DNA from: Inia geoffrensis
Taxonomy: Eukaryota > Chordata > Mammalia > Artiodactyla > Iniidae
Direction of reading: 5' to 3'
Assembly (NCBI GenBank): GCA_036417435.1
Contig: CM070901.1
Coordinates: 3,322,001 to 3,386,000 of the forward strand
DNA: 64,000 nt
Under the pieces are notes generated by a model, which ran no database searches, was not told where the DNA came from, and was given only the letters and a program-made list of their open reading frames with translations. Shown here piece after piece: positions 46,743 to 58,835 of this stretch. Within the stretch, counting starts at the first letter, position 1. Each line of letters starts with the position of its first letter. A program made the position numbers and the translations under genes.

Positions 46743-47934
46743 GGTAAACATTTAGCAGTTTTGTGTGTCTTTTGCCAACTGTTTTTTCAGATTTAACATA
46801 CTTTGGATAGTTTTATCACATTCTGACAGCTACATTTTTCTTCTTCACTAAGTAGAGATTAGGTTTGTTTCACGCTATATTCAGAGACTAATTTTGACAT
46901 TTTAGACAAGATGACCCAAAAAGGATGGCAGAAAAGGAGCTTAGAGCTAGAATGGATTTCAAGTGTGATCCCTCTCTTTATAATCTCTTCTTAAAATTTT
47001 CTTATTCAAAGCTGTATAATTGAAAAGGTGCATTTACATGAAGTAAAACACATTCATTAATATATGCCATCACATTTTGAGAGCCTACTTTGAGCAACAT
47101 GATATTCTAACTACTGTTCACTCACCAAAGCAAATTTCCATGAAAACCTAATTTTTCAGGAACAAACAAAACTTGCAGAGAAGAGCTAATAATAAAGGCT
47201 ATTGTGAAATCAGTATGTTCCAGGTTAAAAAAGGAAAATTAGAATTCAGAAAGGGAAAAAGAAGAGAAGTAGAAGGAAATATCACTGATTTGAAGGGTGG
47301 GTAGGCATTTCTCAATTTCCTCCTGGCTGCAGTCATATACTAACTCCTTTAGTATTATTGTTCCCCTATATTGAGATGGTGACTGTTTTAATGATACCTA
47401 AACATTTACAAAATCTGTCATCTATCTCTGGGGGAAAAGGGATTTGTATATTGGAGTGCATGAAAAAGATGGATGCAAGATGATAGAGTTTCACAAATGT
47501 GTTTATTTTTGGCTGTTGTAGCCCTTCTATCCTTTATTCTCATTCAGCTCCCATTAATTTTTTTAAGTCCCATCTACAGGAATCTGCACAGAGAATGTGT
47601 CATTGGTAATTTTGCTTACTCTGCTACAGAGGGATGTAAGAAATAACTACAGGAAGGTCACTATAATTTTTGACATGGCAGTAATAATAACTGAAAGATA
47701 CAGAATAGAACTCAACCACCCAGAGTTAGAGAATGAGCTAGGAGTGCACCCTTTTGTTGGTATTTCTATCTCCAGTACTCCAAAAAGTATTGCCTCTACA
47801 ATTTCCTCCATTTTTTACTTCCTAGAAATGTCATGTATAATCCAGAATAAAATAGAGACAACTTGTGCATTTCAATCTGCTGCTACGAGAACAGTGTTCC
47901 AAGGTCATCAAGTTTAAGTGCTTAAATATTCAAT
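46743..47934. other. Unassigned sequence
   Basis: No recognised gene or repeat. A 106-codon plus frame at 47597-47917 has no domain or composition suggesting coding. Confidence 0.5.
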
Positions 47935-48050
47935 CCATAGGAGCTCAACAATCATGTATTGAGTGCCCAGCGTTAGGGCTACCATTCAAAAAGTTCTTCT
48001 GGTAAGTACTATACGAGACAGATTAAATAAAGAAAGGGGGAAGCGAGTAT
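47935..48050 (-). repeat. L2: Probable L2 3'-end fragment
   Basis: 'ggagctcaacaatcatgtat' followed by 'tgagtgcccagcgttagggc' fits the antisense L2 tail; diverged. Confidence 0.5.
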
Positions 48051-49044
48051 CTCTTTGCTGGTCAGGGCTGATTGCTGTCAAATAATTCCTTTACATGGCG
48101 CTCACAAACCTCTTGGACCTCCATTATCCTTATGAAGGAAAAACAAGAGTAAAAAAACTAAGACAAAAATAACAAAAGATAATACGATTTAGGAAATTTT
48201 ACATATCAGGTTGACACTTCCATGAAAGAGTAAATGGAGCTAAGTGTTTTGTCTTGTTTGCTACCAATAGACAGTCTCATAGGAGGTGGGGAGCTTTATC
48301 CCAAAGTGTTTTCAGGATTCTCGGGGACCTTTCAGTGCGATCCTCCCATTTCTCCTGGGGACCACTGAATTTTTCTTGTAAGATGGGCAATAGGCACAGA
48401 GAACATACTATGTCTGTTCTCCTACCCCCAACAAGATTGTGGTTGTTCTCGGGCAAAGGGAAGGCTTAATCTGCTTTCAGGAATGTGCCCATAAAATAGT
48501 CTCTCACCCCTTTGTGTTTAAAGTGTAATATCTCAGGGACCATGAGACATGGTCTCTGGGAATCAACATTCCTTCTTCTGGCTCTTCATGAATTCACAAC
48601 TCGCAAGTATTGAAATGTACTATGCCTTTGGGGGAAGGCCACAAGGTGTGTAGGGAAACACGAGAGGAATCACATGAAGGTGTGTGCGGGGTGGGGGGGG
48701 GGGGGCGGCGTCTGGTGGGTCCCCAGAGACAGACTTCCAAGTAAGTGCACAGATTATGCAACATTTCGGAGGCAAACGAGGTCCTCCTGGAAGATGTCAG
48801 TACTTCACAATCTCATGTTCCGTTACAATTGGAACATGAGGTGTGATGAAGTTGAGCCTGAAGTGAAGGTTGAGGTCACAAGGGGGGAAGAAAACCTTAC
48901 TACCTAAACACAGGCTAACGTGGCAGATGTGCACAGGCTGGGGAGAACTTGGATCCCTGAGACTGTGGTTTTTAACTTAGTCCAGCTTTCTGAGACATGG
49001 CACAGTTGGGGTTAAAAGGGGGGCTCTGCAGAAAGACATCTCTT
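48051..49044. other. Unassigned sequence with a G-rich tract
   Basis: No gene recognised; the G-rich tract at 48688-48709 is listed separately. Confidence 0.5.
48688..48709 (+). other. G-rich tract, potential G-quadruplex
   Basis: GGGG, T, then a run of 13 G, then CGGCG. Long G-runs allow several quadruplex registers and are prone to sequencing error. Confidence 0.75.
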
Positions 49045-49210
49045 CTTCTGACCCTGGCCCCCACCCCTTACCAGCTGTGTGACATTTAGAAAGTCCCTTC
49101 AGAGCAGTCTCCGGATCTGTGAATCAGGGGCAACAGTGCATATCTTAAAAGATGATTGTATTAAATGAATGAATACATGTAAACAGGACATGGCCTGACA
49201 TGTCTTCTAT
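49045..49210 (+). repeat. MIR: MIR SINE
   Basis: Plus-strand MIR: 'ttaccagctgtgtgacattt', 'agtctccggatctgtgaatc', 'ttgtattaaatgaatgaata'. Confidence 0.75.
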
Positions 49211-49462
49211 GTGAATGTTATAGTTTATGACCATTATACTTTAAGTTGGTAGCAAAAATGTGAAAAGAGACAAATAAATCCATTTGACTTTGAGATACCC
49301 TAATTATCTCTCATATTGTGGAGAAGAGTTTATTCTTTAAAAATGTTGTTCACCAAGACCCTCTTTAGTAAAACCAAATGAATGGCACTTAATGGACAAA
49401 TTTTGCTTTAACTCATGGAGTCAAGTTAAAGCAAGCCGATTTTAAAAAGACTAAAATAGGTC

Positions 49463-49497
49463 CCTTGCTTGCTTGCTTGCTTGCTTTCTTGCTTTCT
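49463..49497. repeat. (CTTG)n microsatellite
   Basis: Five CTTG units followed by CTTT variants. Confidence 0.92.
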
Positions 49498-50879
49498 TTT
49501 TTTAGAATACCATGCCCTAAACCCAAGAGCCCAATTCTGCTTAAGAACTGTTCTAAAATATGACCCATTTTTTGTTTCATATTTTATTATTTATCCCCTT
49601 GGAGCTCCCATCTTTCAAATAAAAGTGAATGTATTTCTTTTAAATAAGAGGAGGTCTGTGCTGTGCACACATCTCGATTCTGATGGTAACAAGGGAATTA
49701 TTTTTTTAAAAGCAGCAGCTTATGTTCAGCCAGTGCCAAACGGAACTTAAAGTTCAAAGGGTTTGACTAAATTTAGAAACCACAATGTTCAAGTGGTTCT
49801 AAATTTGACAAAGCCAACTAGAAGCTAACCAAAATTGTGTATAAAATGATCTTTTCTATTATGACAACAGAGAGGACAAGATATTATTAAATTTAGGAAA
49901 AATCAGGCCAAGAACTAAATATGAGCAAATTAAGGTTGAAACATAAAACAAATGTGTTGATATTCCAGGAAAAAGAGATAAGCTCTTAAATATTTTCAAT
50001 GATTTTTCTAGTAAGTTAAGAAATAGAAAATATTGAAAACAGCAATCAAATCAAGGAGACAAAAATAAAACCATTCCTATCAAGTCTCTATGGCAATGAC
50101 TCCAATCTGAGTTTCAGTATTGTCAAGAGCAGCTGATGTTTGGCACAATTCATAATATAAAAGTTAAATTGTCCCCCTGGGCCCCTTTATCAGCTCTACA
50201 CATTTCATATGTGATATTGCACAATGACGTGTTATCAAAATTCATTTAGTAATTTGCCTTTCACATATTTTTTAAATGTTACCTGAAATTCTCAACTCTT
50301 GAAAGAAAACATTGTGTTTTAATCCCAGAACCCACCTTTGCTGCATTCATAATGCTGCCATCAAGTACCCTGATAAAAATCTACCAATTTTCTTTCCAGG
50401 GCAGAAATTTCAGGCTAAATCAGGGAAAGTCAGATTAACTGCTAACATACTAGTGACACACTTATGGTGATTGTAATATAATTACCTCTAAGAAATAGTG
50501 AACCACACAAATGCAAATAATGTAATTTTCAGTTTTATTGCAAAGGAAAATGTAGGATGTGGCAGCCATTAAGTTTTTCCAACAGTGAAATAATAAGAGT
50601 TTTAAAAAATACAGCAATACTGGATTTCACTAATGTGGAAGCTACAAGGCAAGTTAATTTAGAGTTAAGTCAAAGGTGAAAGTGATGTATTTTCTGAGAG
50701 GAAGGAATTGGCCATGTTTCTAAACCATTTTATGGTCTGAACCAACCGTTAAAAGGGCTACTTTATCTTCACTGTGTGGTGTTCCCTAACCCTTACACTG
50801 GCATAAAGTACAACTCCTAACTTTTCCTGGGGTAAGAGTTTCATCAGTTCAGAGTTTCTATGCCCTGGAACTCAAAAAC
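49498..50879. other. Unassigned AT-rich sequence
   Basis: 1.4 kb without a recognised gene or repeat. Confidence 0.5.
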
Positions 50880-50890
50880 AAATATCATCA

Positions 50891-51102
50891 GTGGGCTTCC
50901 CTGGTGGCGCAGTGGTTGAGAGTCCGCCTGCAGGGGACACGGGTTCATGCCCTGGTCCGGGAAAATCCCACATGCCGCGGAGTGGCTGGGCCCGTGAGCC
51001 ATGGCCTCTGAGCCTGCGCGTCCAGAGCCTGTGCTCCGCAATGGGAGAGGCCACAACAGTGAGAGACCCGCATACTGAAAAAAAAAAAAAAAAAAAGAAA
51101 GA
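50891..51102 (+). mobile_element. CHR SINE: CHR SINE, short type
   Basis: Starts 'gtgggcttccctggtggcgc', carries the tRNA-derived region ('gacacgggttcatgccctg'), the body 'gtgagccatggcctctgagc' and an A-tail with AAAG units. The target duplication 'aaatatcatca' is perfect (50880-50890 and 51103-51113). Two open frames across it come from the SINE itself and are not genes. Confidence 0.96.
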
Positions 51103-51113
51103 AAATATCATCA

Positions 51114-51774
51114 ACAGAAACTAAAGTTTTAAATGATGGCCTTTTTCAAAATTAGAGCATTTCTGATGAGTACAATTGCTGATTTTTATAACATACCAAC
51201 TAAAATTCAAACGGAGATGTCAAAAAGTTTAAAACTCCCCTGCAACCTCCCTAAGTATATATTAGACATTGAAACCAATGAAGAAATACTTAATTTTACT
51301 GGAATAAAATTTTCCATAGAATGGGAAAGCTGAGACCCTAAAGTTTCTACTGTGCATCTACTTTATTTTTGAAAATAATTGGTTACAACAGTCCGTGAAC
51401 ATTAGTGCATCAGTAAATCAATTTTGGATCATCAATTTGTACTGGAAACAGGACACAGTCTCTGTTTTCTGGTGATTATTTATCTCAATTTATCATGCAG
51501 TATGTGACTATGCCTAAATTAAATCATCCTGAATAATTGGAAGTAATTGAAGATCATTCTTTACTGCCTACATGTAGGTTAAAACATTTTACTTTAGGAT
51601 TAAGAAAAGTAAGTTGGTATTTTTCTTATTACAGCATAATTCATTTTCGTTATAAGGACTTAGAATATGCAGATTAACACAATAATGACAATATGTTCAG
51701 AGACAACTACCATTAATATAATTTTGGGAAGTATAATTTCATCCATGTTTATAATTTGATTTTTGTTTATCCAC
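51114..51774. other. Unassigned AT-rich sequence
   Basis: No gene or repeat recognised. Confidence 0.5.
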
Positions 51775-51848
51775 TGTATCAGTCAGGATCCAGTCAGGAG
51801 AGGGGAACCACACAGTGATTTGAACAGGAAATGTTTAATGTAGTTGCT
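51775..51848 (+). mobile_element. Possible LTR start, cut by a SINE
   Basis: 'tgtatcagtcaggatccagt' followed by 'gaaccacacagtgatttgaa' resembles the beginning of old mammalian ERVL-type LTRs. Only about 75 bases are seen before the SINE; I could not find the continuation after it. Confidence 0.4.
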
Positions 51849-52058
51849 TTTTCTTTGTTTTTTTCGCGGTACACGGGCCTCTCACTGATGTGGCCTCTCC
51901 CGTTGCGGAGCACAGGCTCCGGACGCACAGGCTCAGCAGCCATGGCTCACGGACCCAGCCGCTCCGCGGCATGTGGGATCTTCCCGGACCGGGGCACGAA
52001 CCCGCGTCCCCTGCACTGGCAGGCGGCCTCCCAACCACTGCGCCACCAGGGAAGCCCC
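51849..52058 (-). mobile_element. CHR SINE: CHR SINE, short type
   Basis: Full-length antisense copy: T-run, 'cgcggtacacgggcctctca', 'cgctccgcggcatgtgggat', and the 5' end 'cgccaccagggaagccccc' at the right. Many CpGs are intact. The target duplication is not clear ('tagttgcttt' and 'tagcagcctt' is the best weak candidate). The open frame at 51831-52094 is inside the SINE. Confidence 0.95.
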
Positions 52059-55000
52059 CATAGCAGCCTTTGTATTAGCAAAATAATCTACTGAATTCAG
52101 TGGAAGACACGAAAGTGAGCAAACCTTTCTAATTGTCAGCTGGAGATCTTTCGATACTAATGCTTGAATTTTTTTTCTTAACCTTCGTCCTTTATTTATG
52201 TTTATGTCTTTTTAACTTTGTTAAACTTTCTATATGGTTCCAGATGATAGCGATCTACAAATGAGGAGTCTTTGCTAGACTGCTTACCCACTCACTATCT
52301 TTGTCCTCCGATCACTTACCAGTTGGCCAAATAAATCGACCTTGAGGTATAAATAAGAATACTTTTCCAAATAGTCCACTTGGGCTGTAATGACACATAT
52401 CTATACGTCAATAAAAGGAAACCAAGTATGTTTTGCAATGAGCTTTGAAAGCGTTTCCCCACCTTAGCTGCATCAAATACACTCATAGCGGAAACAACCA
52501 ATGCATGGCCTGCCATTTCCAGAGGCTCCATCTGCAGAATCAAAACTACTTATTACAGGGGAGGGAAGAATTTTCATTCTACTCATTTTGAAATCTTCTG
52601 AAAAACTTAAGGAAACAGAGCCAACATGAAAGGTCAGTGCTGAAAGGAAAAATTAAATGTGCAGCGAATGTTGCTTTTAAAAATTAGGAGTTCCTAGATA
52701 ATATATGATATATAACTCAACATTTCTTGAAATGATTTTTTACTACCCTGCTAAAAGTGAACAAATTCGGACAACACTTTCAGAAATATCAGATTGCGAA
52801 CTCTTTAAGATGTAAAAACATTTGAATTACAGAAATTAAGAAATAAGTAACAAGTAAATAATATTAACCTAAACTATCAATAGTCACAACATATATCTGC
52901 AATAATTTTCTTATTTTATAAACACCTATACTGTGCACCATCTGCTGATACTTATTTTACTTCATAAAAAGACTACATTTAAATTAAAACGTGACAGAAT
53001 TAGAACAAAAAAGAAAGGGCAGGAGAATAAACTGAATAAATTCCAAATATGACTTCTAAAGGCAGACAATATAAAAGCTATAATCTTAGTTTAAGCCTAA
53101 CACTCTTTAAACACAGTAATTATAGGACATCTGCTGGGAGCACAGCTTTGCTATTGGATAACATTAATTGCCCTGTAATATTTCCTGACACTCCCCAAAA
53201 TATGCCCCATTGCTTATAATTCATTCACATTTCAGTACCATTATGAACTCCTAATTCAAACAATCAAGACAACAAGGAATGGGTGACCTTGAACAATCAC
53301 CTTCTCAGTGAACAGAATTTATTTTGTGCTTTTCAAAGAGGTAGTTGCTTTCCTGAGAGAGTGACTAATGTAGTGAATAGTATTCCAAAATCAAGCAAAT
53401 GCAAACAAGGGAAAAAAAATTATGGAGTAAACCCGAGGTTCCTTCCTTCTCGTTATTCTTAGAATATTGATGAAAGCTTTCCATATATTACGCTTCCTAT
53501 GGGGAAAATAAAAAAAAGAAGTGTGAAGTTCAAGCAGAAAACAAATCCTCTTTATAATGGAGACAATTGAGTCCTGGATAGTCAAGTATACATTCAAACA
53601 GTGATTTCTTCTTTATTTCAACCTGTGAGAACCTTTAAGAATCCCATCAATTGAGAGCCAGAAGAAACATTCACTTCTTATAGCAAAATGGTGGGAGTTG
53701 AATGAACGGCTCCTCAGGGGCCTCCTTGTGCAAAATATTTTAAGCACCGTCTGCCAAGTTAACAGTCCCTCCTGCGCGCCACCTCCTTGTTTCTTAAGAA
53801 ATTTGAATTTTTCAAGAAATGTACTCTTGGCCTTTTCTAATATGGAATGCATTAAGAGAAAACCCATAAATAAGTGCTTACATATGCTCATGAGAAAGAA
53901 AGCAGACACCTCGAATTGATCTATTTGCCAACAGAAGGGAGAGGGAACAGGCAAAACTAAGAAGGAAGGCAGCGGAAGTTGTAAATGATTGGGCCAGCCG
54001 GCATTCGCACTGTACTTCTTGGATGTATTGGGGAAAGTACTCTGGTTTGGTGCAACCCAGTTAGAAATGCAGGAAGAAAGAACGCAGAAAAAGGCATTAG
54101 GCAGGAGCAATTCCCGTTGAGAAAAGAGTGTTAGCTTTTTTCCCCATGTGTTTGAAAGTCCCAGGAAAGGAAGTGAAAATGTACACTGATTTAATATAAC
54201 TGTCCCCCACCAAAAAGGAAAGCAAAGTTTGAATTGCCTCAGTGATATGAGACCCTAGAAAACAACTGCACAACAGTACAGAAATGAAGAAAACTGGCAT
54301 CGACCTAAAACTGCTTTCATGTATCGAAGTCTCTGGTTATGGCATTTATTACAGTTAAAACTGATAATATGATCATTTTATCCAATGTTTAGAGAAAATG
54401 TCTTGGAAGATAATTCTTTTTAATTGTGCCATAATCCTCCTCTACTTGGGTGTAAATCCAGCTCATTTCAAGTTTTACTACTGTGTCACTTTTTTCACAT
54501 AGGAAAAGCCCCAAAACATTAATTATATTAATTATGTAAGCCCTTCTTTGTACACCTTCAGTTCAAGATCTTAATTTTAACGATTTCAGCTTAAGAAAAA
54601 ATAAAATAGAATTCATCCCTATCACCCTCACCTCACCATGTATTTTTCTTATTCCTTTCTTTCTTCTGCAAATTTGGACTGTTTTCAGGGATATTCTGCA
54701 CAGCATTAGGGAAACTTATGTTATAACACATGTTGTATCATAGAAAAAAACCTTAAGATAGCAAAAAAAAGCCCCAAAGAAACCCTCCCTGAATGATAAG
54801 GAAACAGAAATCTTAGAAAGCTGAGAGAGAGAGGTTGAGAAAGAACCTGAGAACATTTACTTCCCAACACCTGGGGAGAGGTACAGAAAATAAACAGGAA
54901 AGATAAAATAGAATTGCTCCAAATCAGCCCCGATGGAGCCTGAGAGGATAACTTACCACTGCGAGATTTCCTTGAGGACTGAGGTGATTCTAGGATCGCT

Positions 55001-55844
55001 ATGCAAAGCACTGTACAGCATGGAGCAGGGAAATATGATCAACCATCTATGTGCTGGGCCCATACTGGGGGCTGTTTATGAAATCAGATTACCTGTGAAG
55101 ACATTGCAATATAGTTAGCCTAAAACAAATGCCTAATATACTTTACTAGCCTCAAGGCAGGTACTAATAGGATCATGTCTAATGTGTACAGATGTATATT
55201 TATCTAAAAAAAGTAGAACTCTCAGCTTGCTTTCCTCAAGGTTTCATCTTGCTATTTCTAGAAAATTCAGAGGAGAGTCTCCCCTGTTCTCTGCACAGTC
55301 CTTGCATGTCCTTGCATCCCTGCCCCCCTTCCTCCACATCTCTCCTCTGCCCTACAGATCCCTGGAAGGTGGGGCCTCCCTGTTACCATCAGTCTCTGCC
55401 TGCCATGAGAAAATCCAATGTCCCTTCCAAAGGTTGAGCCTCCCATACACCCCAGGCTCCTCAGCACTGAGGCTCCCAAAGCTTCTGGGCTTCCTACTGC
55501 TCTTCATATTCTAAAGCAATGGGGAAAATGCCCTCCCTGTTCCTCCCTTTGTGCCAGGCATTGCCTCACACAAGATTCATTAGGTCCTGTCTTCTAGAAA
55601 AGCCTCACGTGGAACTGTTGTCTTCCCTTATGACCCAGGCGGGAGTTCATTCCACAGCAGACCAGACCACATGCTGCTCCCTGCACATTTCATTTTCTGC
55701 TGGGTGGCTCTCTGCAAACATTTTCCCTTTGTGTACATGTCCTTCTGTACTTAGTATTTCATGTTATCTTGTTTGAGGGTCTTTACATCTCTTCTTTGAA
55801 CCACAAAAGAAGCTGATGTTGTATGTGTTCCTATCATCTTTATT
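52059..55844. other. Repeat-poor block without a recognised gene
   Basis: 3.8 kb with no L1, SINE or exon that I can place. The longest non-repeat open frame of the window (165 codons, minus, 53613-54110) lies here; it overlaps a plus-strand frame, has no domain and ordinary AT-rich composition, so it is not called a gene. 55240-55700 is GC-richer and pyrimidine-rich, with frames of up to 110 codons and no domain. Confidence 0.5.
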
Positions 55845-55960
55845 TTATAGTGAAAAACTTCAGTGTAGCCAAGTTGAACAACTTGGCCCAAATCATGCAG
55901 GGGGCATGTAGTTCGCCAGCCTTAAATATTATGCACATTGCATATCCTACTCTTGATGAA
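55845..55960 (-). repeat. MIR: Probable MIR fragment
   Basis: Antisense MIR-like: 'caacttggcccaaatcatgc' then 'agggggcatgtagttcgcca', matching the reverse complement of the MIR 5' half. Confidence 0.55.
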
Positions 55961-56324
55961 CAGTCCTTTAGGAATTGTCTAGATTCCTGAAATGGGCAAC
56001 ATTTGTGGTAAAGTGAGATGTCTGCTAAACGTTCCAAATTATGGAAAATAATGTAAAAGATTGTGCTGGGAATAGGCACCCACAGAGCAAGGTGTTAATA
56101 TAACCGTGAGGTGGCTCGGGGAGGTCCTGGGTCCTGATTTTATTAAGTCAAAGCTCCGTGTTTTCCTTGGAATTACTGTCCACCCCTGAGCATGACTCAG
56201 GTCAAATGAGCACTTCCACGTGGCTAGTGGAATCCATGAGCTGCCCACTGTAGCCACTTCATTGCAGAAGCAAATTTAGGCCTCACTCTCCCAACCTGAA
56301 AATTTGGGCCAGCATTGGTACAGC
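55961..56324. other. Unassigned sequence
   Basis: No gene or repeat recognised. Confidence 0.5.
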
Positions 56325-56520
56325 AAAATGACTAAAAGCACAGCTCCTGGGGACACCTCTACCCCTTAAGGTATGCGTGGCCGTGAGCAAGTAAACACTT
56401 CCTCGTCTATAAAATGGGTCTCATAATAGTGTCCTCATTACAGATTTGGTAGGAAAATGAAATAAGTTAGCAAGTGTCAAGTGTTCAGAGCAGTGTGTGG
56501 TCTATTGTAATGGCTTTTTA
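56325..56520 (+). repeat. MIR: MIR SINE
   Basis: Plus-strand MIR: 'gactaaaagcacagctcctg', 'cgtggccgtgagcaagtaaa', 'tcgtctataaaatgggtctc', 'gtgttcagagcagtgtgtgg'. Nearly full length. Confidence 0.8.
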
Positions 56521-56839
56521 AGTATGATTAAGACAGATTTATGGAAAAGACCACTTCTTACATGAGGCCTTGAGGATGGGAAGTATGGACAAATTTCAGA
56601 TCACAACTATATTTCATTTCTCTAAATTTGGAATGTACTAAATGACACACCAAACCCGCAAACTCTTCCTATTCAATTTCCATTTGCTCTTGGCAAAAAT
56701 ATTCATTTCCCTGTATAAAGAAAAATGGTCCAGAATAGATAACTGGATATCAAATATCCAACTCTTGCAAAATACCATTCTGATGAAAGGAAGGTAAATT
56801 AATCAGACTCAAGGTGATTAAATCTCGTTGAGAAGGCAC
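56521..56839. other. Unassigned sequence
   Basis: No gene or repeat recognised. Confidence 0.5.
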
Positions 56840-56962
56840 GAAAGAAAGAAAGAAGGAAAAAGAAAGAAAGGAGGGAGGGAGGGAGAGAAGGAAGGAAGGA
56901 AGGAAGGAAGGAAGGAAGGAAGGAAGGAAGGAAGAAGGAAGAAAAAAAGAAAGAAGAAAAAA
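56840..56962 (+). repeat. 123-bp pure purine tract with (GGAA)n core
   Basis: Uninterrupted purine on the plus strand. It starts with GAAA units, passes through GGGA units and holds a regular GGAA array at about 56887-56940, then becomes A-rich. The Ser/Phe/Pro/Leu frames on the minus strand are artefacts. Confidence 0.96.
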
Positions 56963-58302
56963 TCTAGGCAAAGAACTAGAGCTTTGTAGAACCATTTTTT
57001 ATCCATATCCTAAACATCACTCCACAACATCATGAAATGCCTTGGGCCCATCTAAATGGATGCTTTGTTGAGCTACACAATTCATTATCACTTGAAGACA
57101 CTCAAATACATTTATATGTAATTTGCTTTTGCATGATTTTATTAAAAGAAGAAACGCTGAGTTTTTTTTTTAATATTTGCCTAATAAAAATAATAATATC
57201 CACTTAAAGGTCAATTCTTGATGTACATTTGCCTACTTTAAATGATATTTGTGTGCCAATACCCCTAAAACATTTTCTCATAGAAGAATTGAAGAAGTTT
57301 TTCTACTAAGTTATTTGGAACATGGTCCTTGTTTAGAAATAACCTGAAGTACATTGTAAAGATTTTAGGATGTTACTATTTTAGGAAATAAATGAAAGCA
57401 TTGGCCTGTAGCCCACATTCCATTTTATCTGGAAAATTATATGCCACTAGCCAGGAGACATAGTTTTTCTTAGTAAATAGTTAGGCAACTTCACGATGTT
57501 AACATCATGGAAAGAAACACAAGAGGGTATCTTCCTTCCAGGGGAAGTAAAATTTCTGGAAAGGTATTTCATAGCCTTTTCCATATTTTTCCTTCTTTAT
57601 TTTTTTTAAATTACTATCTGTTTAAACTGAAATTGTTTAGATTAAATCACTTCTGCTTCCTTGCAGTTTTGATATTTCCTTCTCAGAAACCCAAAGTTTT
57701 TCAGCTAAAGTTCAGATCCTGGTTTAAACTGCATATTTCTGGTTTTCCCACATTTTATTTCAGATGTTGATCCAAGTTCAAATTAGATTCATATTTTCTG
57801 TTCTTCACAAAAACCCCACAAATTCTATATGGTTATAGATTATGTCTATTTAGAAAAATTGAGGGAGACTAAAAATGATAAGGCATATTATAACACAAAC
57901 CTCATAATTTAGCCTCCAAAGTTCTCTTATTGCCATTTAAGAAAGTAAAGTAAAAATAAAATGAATCAAGCCTAGGATAAGGGAATTTATTTCAATAAGG
58001 AAGAACTCTAAAGAAAACATGGCTTCTAGCAAAATTACCACTTTGCATCACAGACCCGTTATTGTTGAATATTCAACATGTTTGACCAACCTTCAGTAAC
58101 ACATAATGCAAAGAAAGGCTTGTGCGATCCTTTTATGAAATATTTATTTAGGAAATGAGAGCATAGTTCCATTTAATAATTATATTCTTCAAGAAAATAA
58201 TTTGGAAGCATTTGAATTTTATTATTTTATCCAACAAGTAATACTGTTCTTTGATCTCATTTTAGTTGGTTTTTTTTTTTTGCTTTCCCAAGACTTTTTT
58301 TT
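56963..58302. other. Unassigned AT-rich sequence
   Basis: 1.3 kb without a recognised gene or repeat. Confidence 0.5.
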
Positions 58303-58515
58303 AAAATTGAAGTATTATTGATTTACAATGTTGTGTTAGTTTCAGGTTTATAGCAAAGCGATTCAGTTACGCACACACACACACGCACACACACACGTAT
58401 TCTTTTTCTGATTCTTTTCCCTTACAGGTTATTACAAAATATTGAGTATAATTCCCTGTGCTGTACAGTAGGTCCTTGTTTATCTATGTGATGTTTAGTA
58501 GTGTGTATATTTGGT
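58303..58515 (-). mobile_element. L1: L1 3'-end fragment with CA expansion
   Basis: Antisense L1: 'attgaagtattattgattta', 'ttatagcaaagcgattcagt', a (CA)n block at 58368-58397 in place of the usual TA block, and 'attccctgtgctgtacagta'. Confidence 0.88.
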
Positions 58516-58744
58516 CTTACACCTTGAACTCTGCTCATGAGAATTGCACGATGCTTTTCATACCATGGTCTCACCAGGCTTATCCCTTTAGTGTGACCTA
58601 CAAGGTTCTCAATCATCCCCTTTCTCATCTTGAACCTGAGGTTGCCAGGTACCAAGTGAGTAAGCTCACGACTACCACACAGGAGCTTGTTTCCAATTAT
58701 ACAGACAACTGTCAACAGATCAAATGATTGAAAGAATAACCAGT
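58516..58744. other. Unassigned sequence
   Basis: No gene or repeat recognised. Confidence 0.5.
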
Positions 58745-58835
58745 GGAAGGAAGTCTGTGCTGTGAGAAAGGCATGACCTGGGTTCAAATCCCACCTGTAT
58801 CACTTACCGCATTTACCCATATCACAGAATATTAG
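58745..58835 (+). repeat. MIR: MIR fragment
   Basis: Plus-strand MIR 5' part: 'gaaaggcatgacctgggttc' followed by 'aaatcccacctgtatcactt'. Confidence 0.7.

Noticed and set aside
53613..54110. 165-codon minus-strand open frame
   Set aside because: No domain, no visible promoter or splice context, and an overlapping frame on the other strand. A chance frame is the simplest reading.
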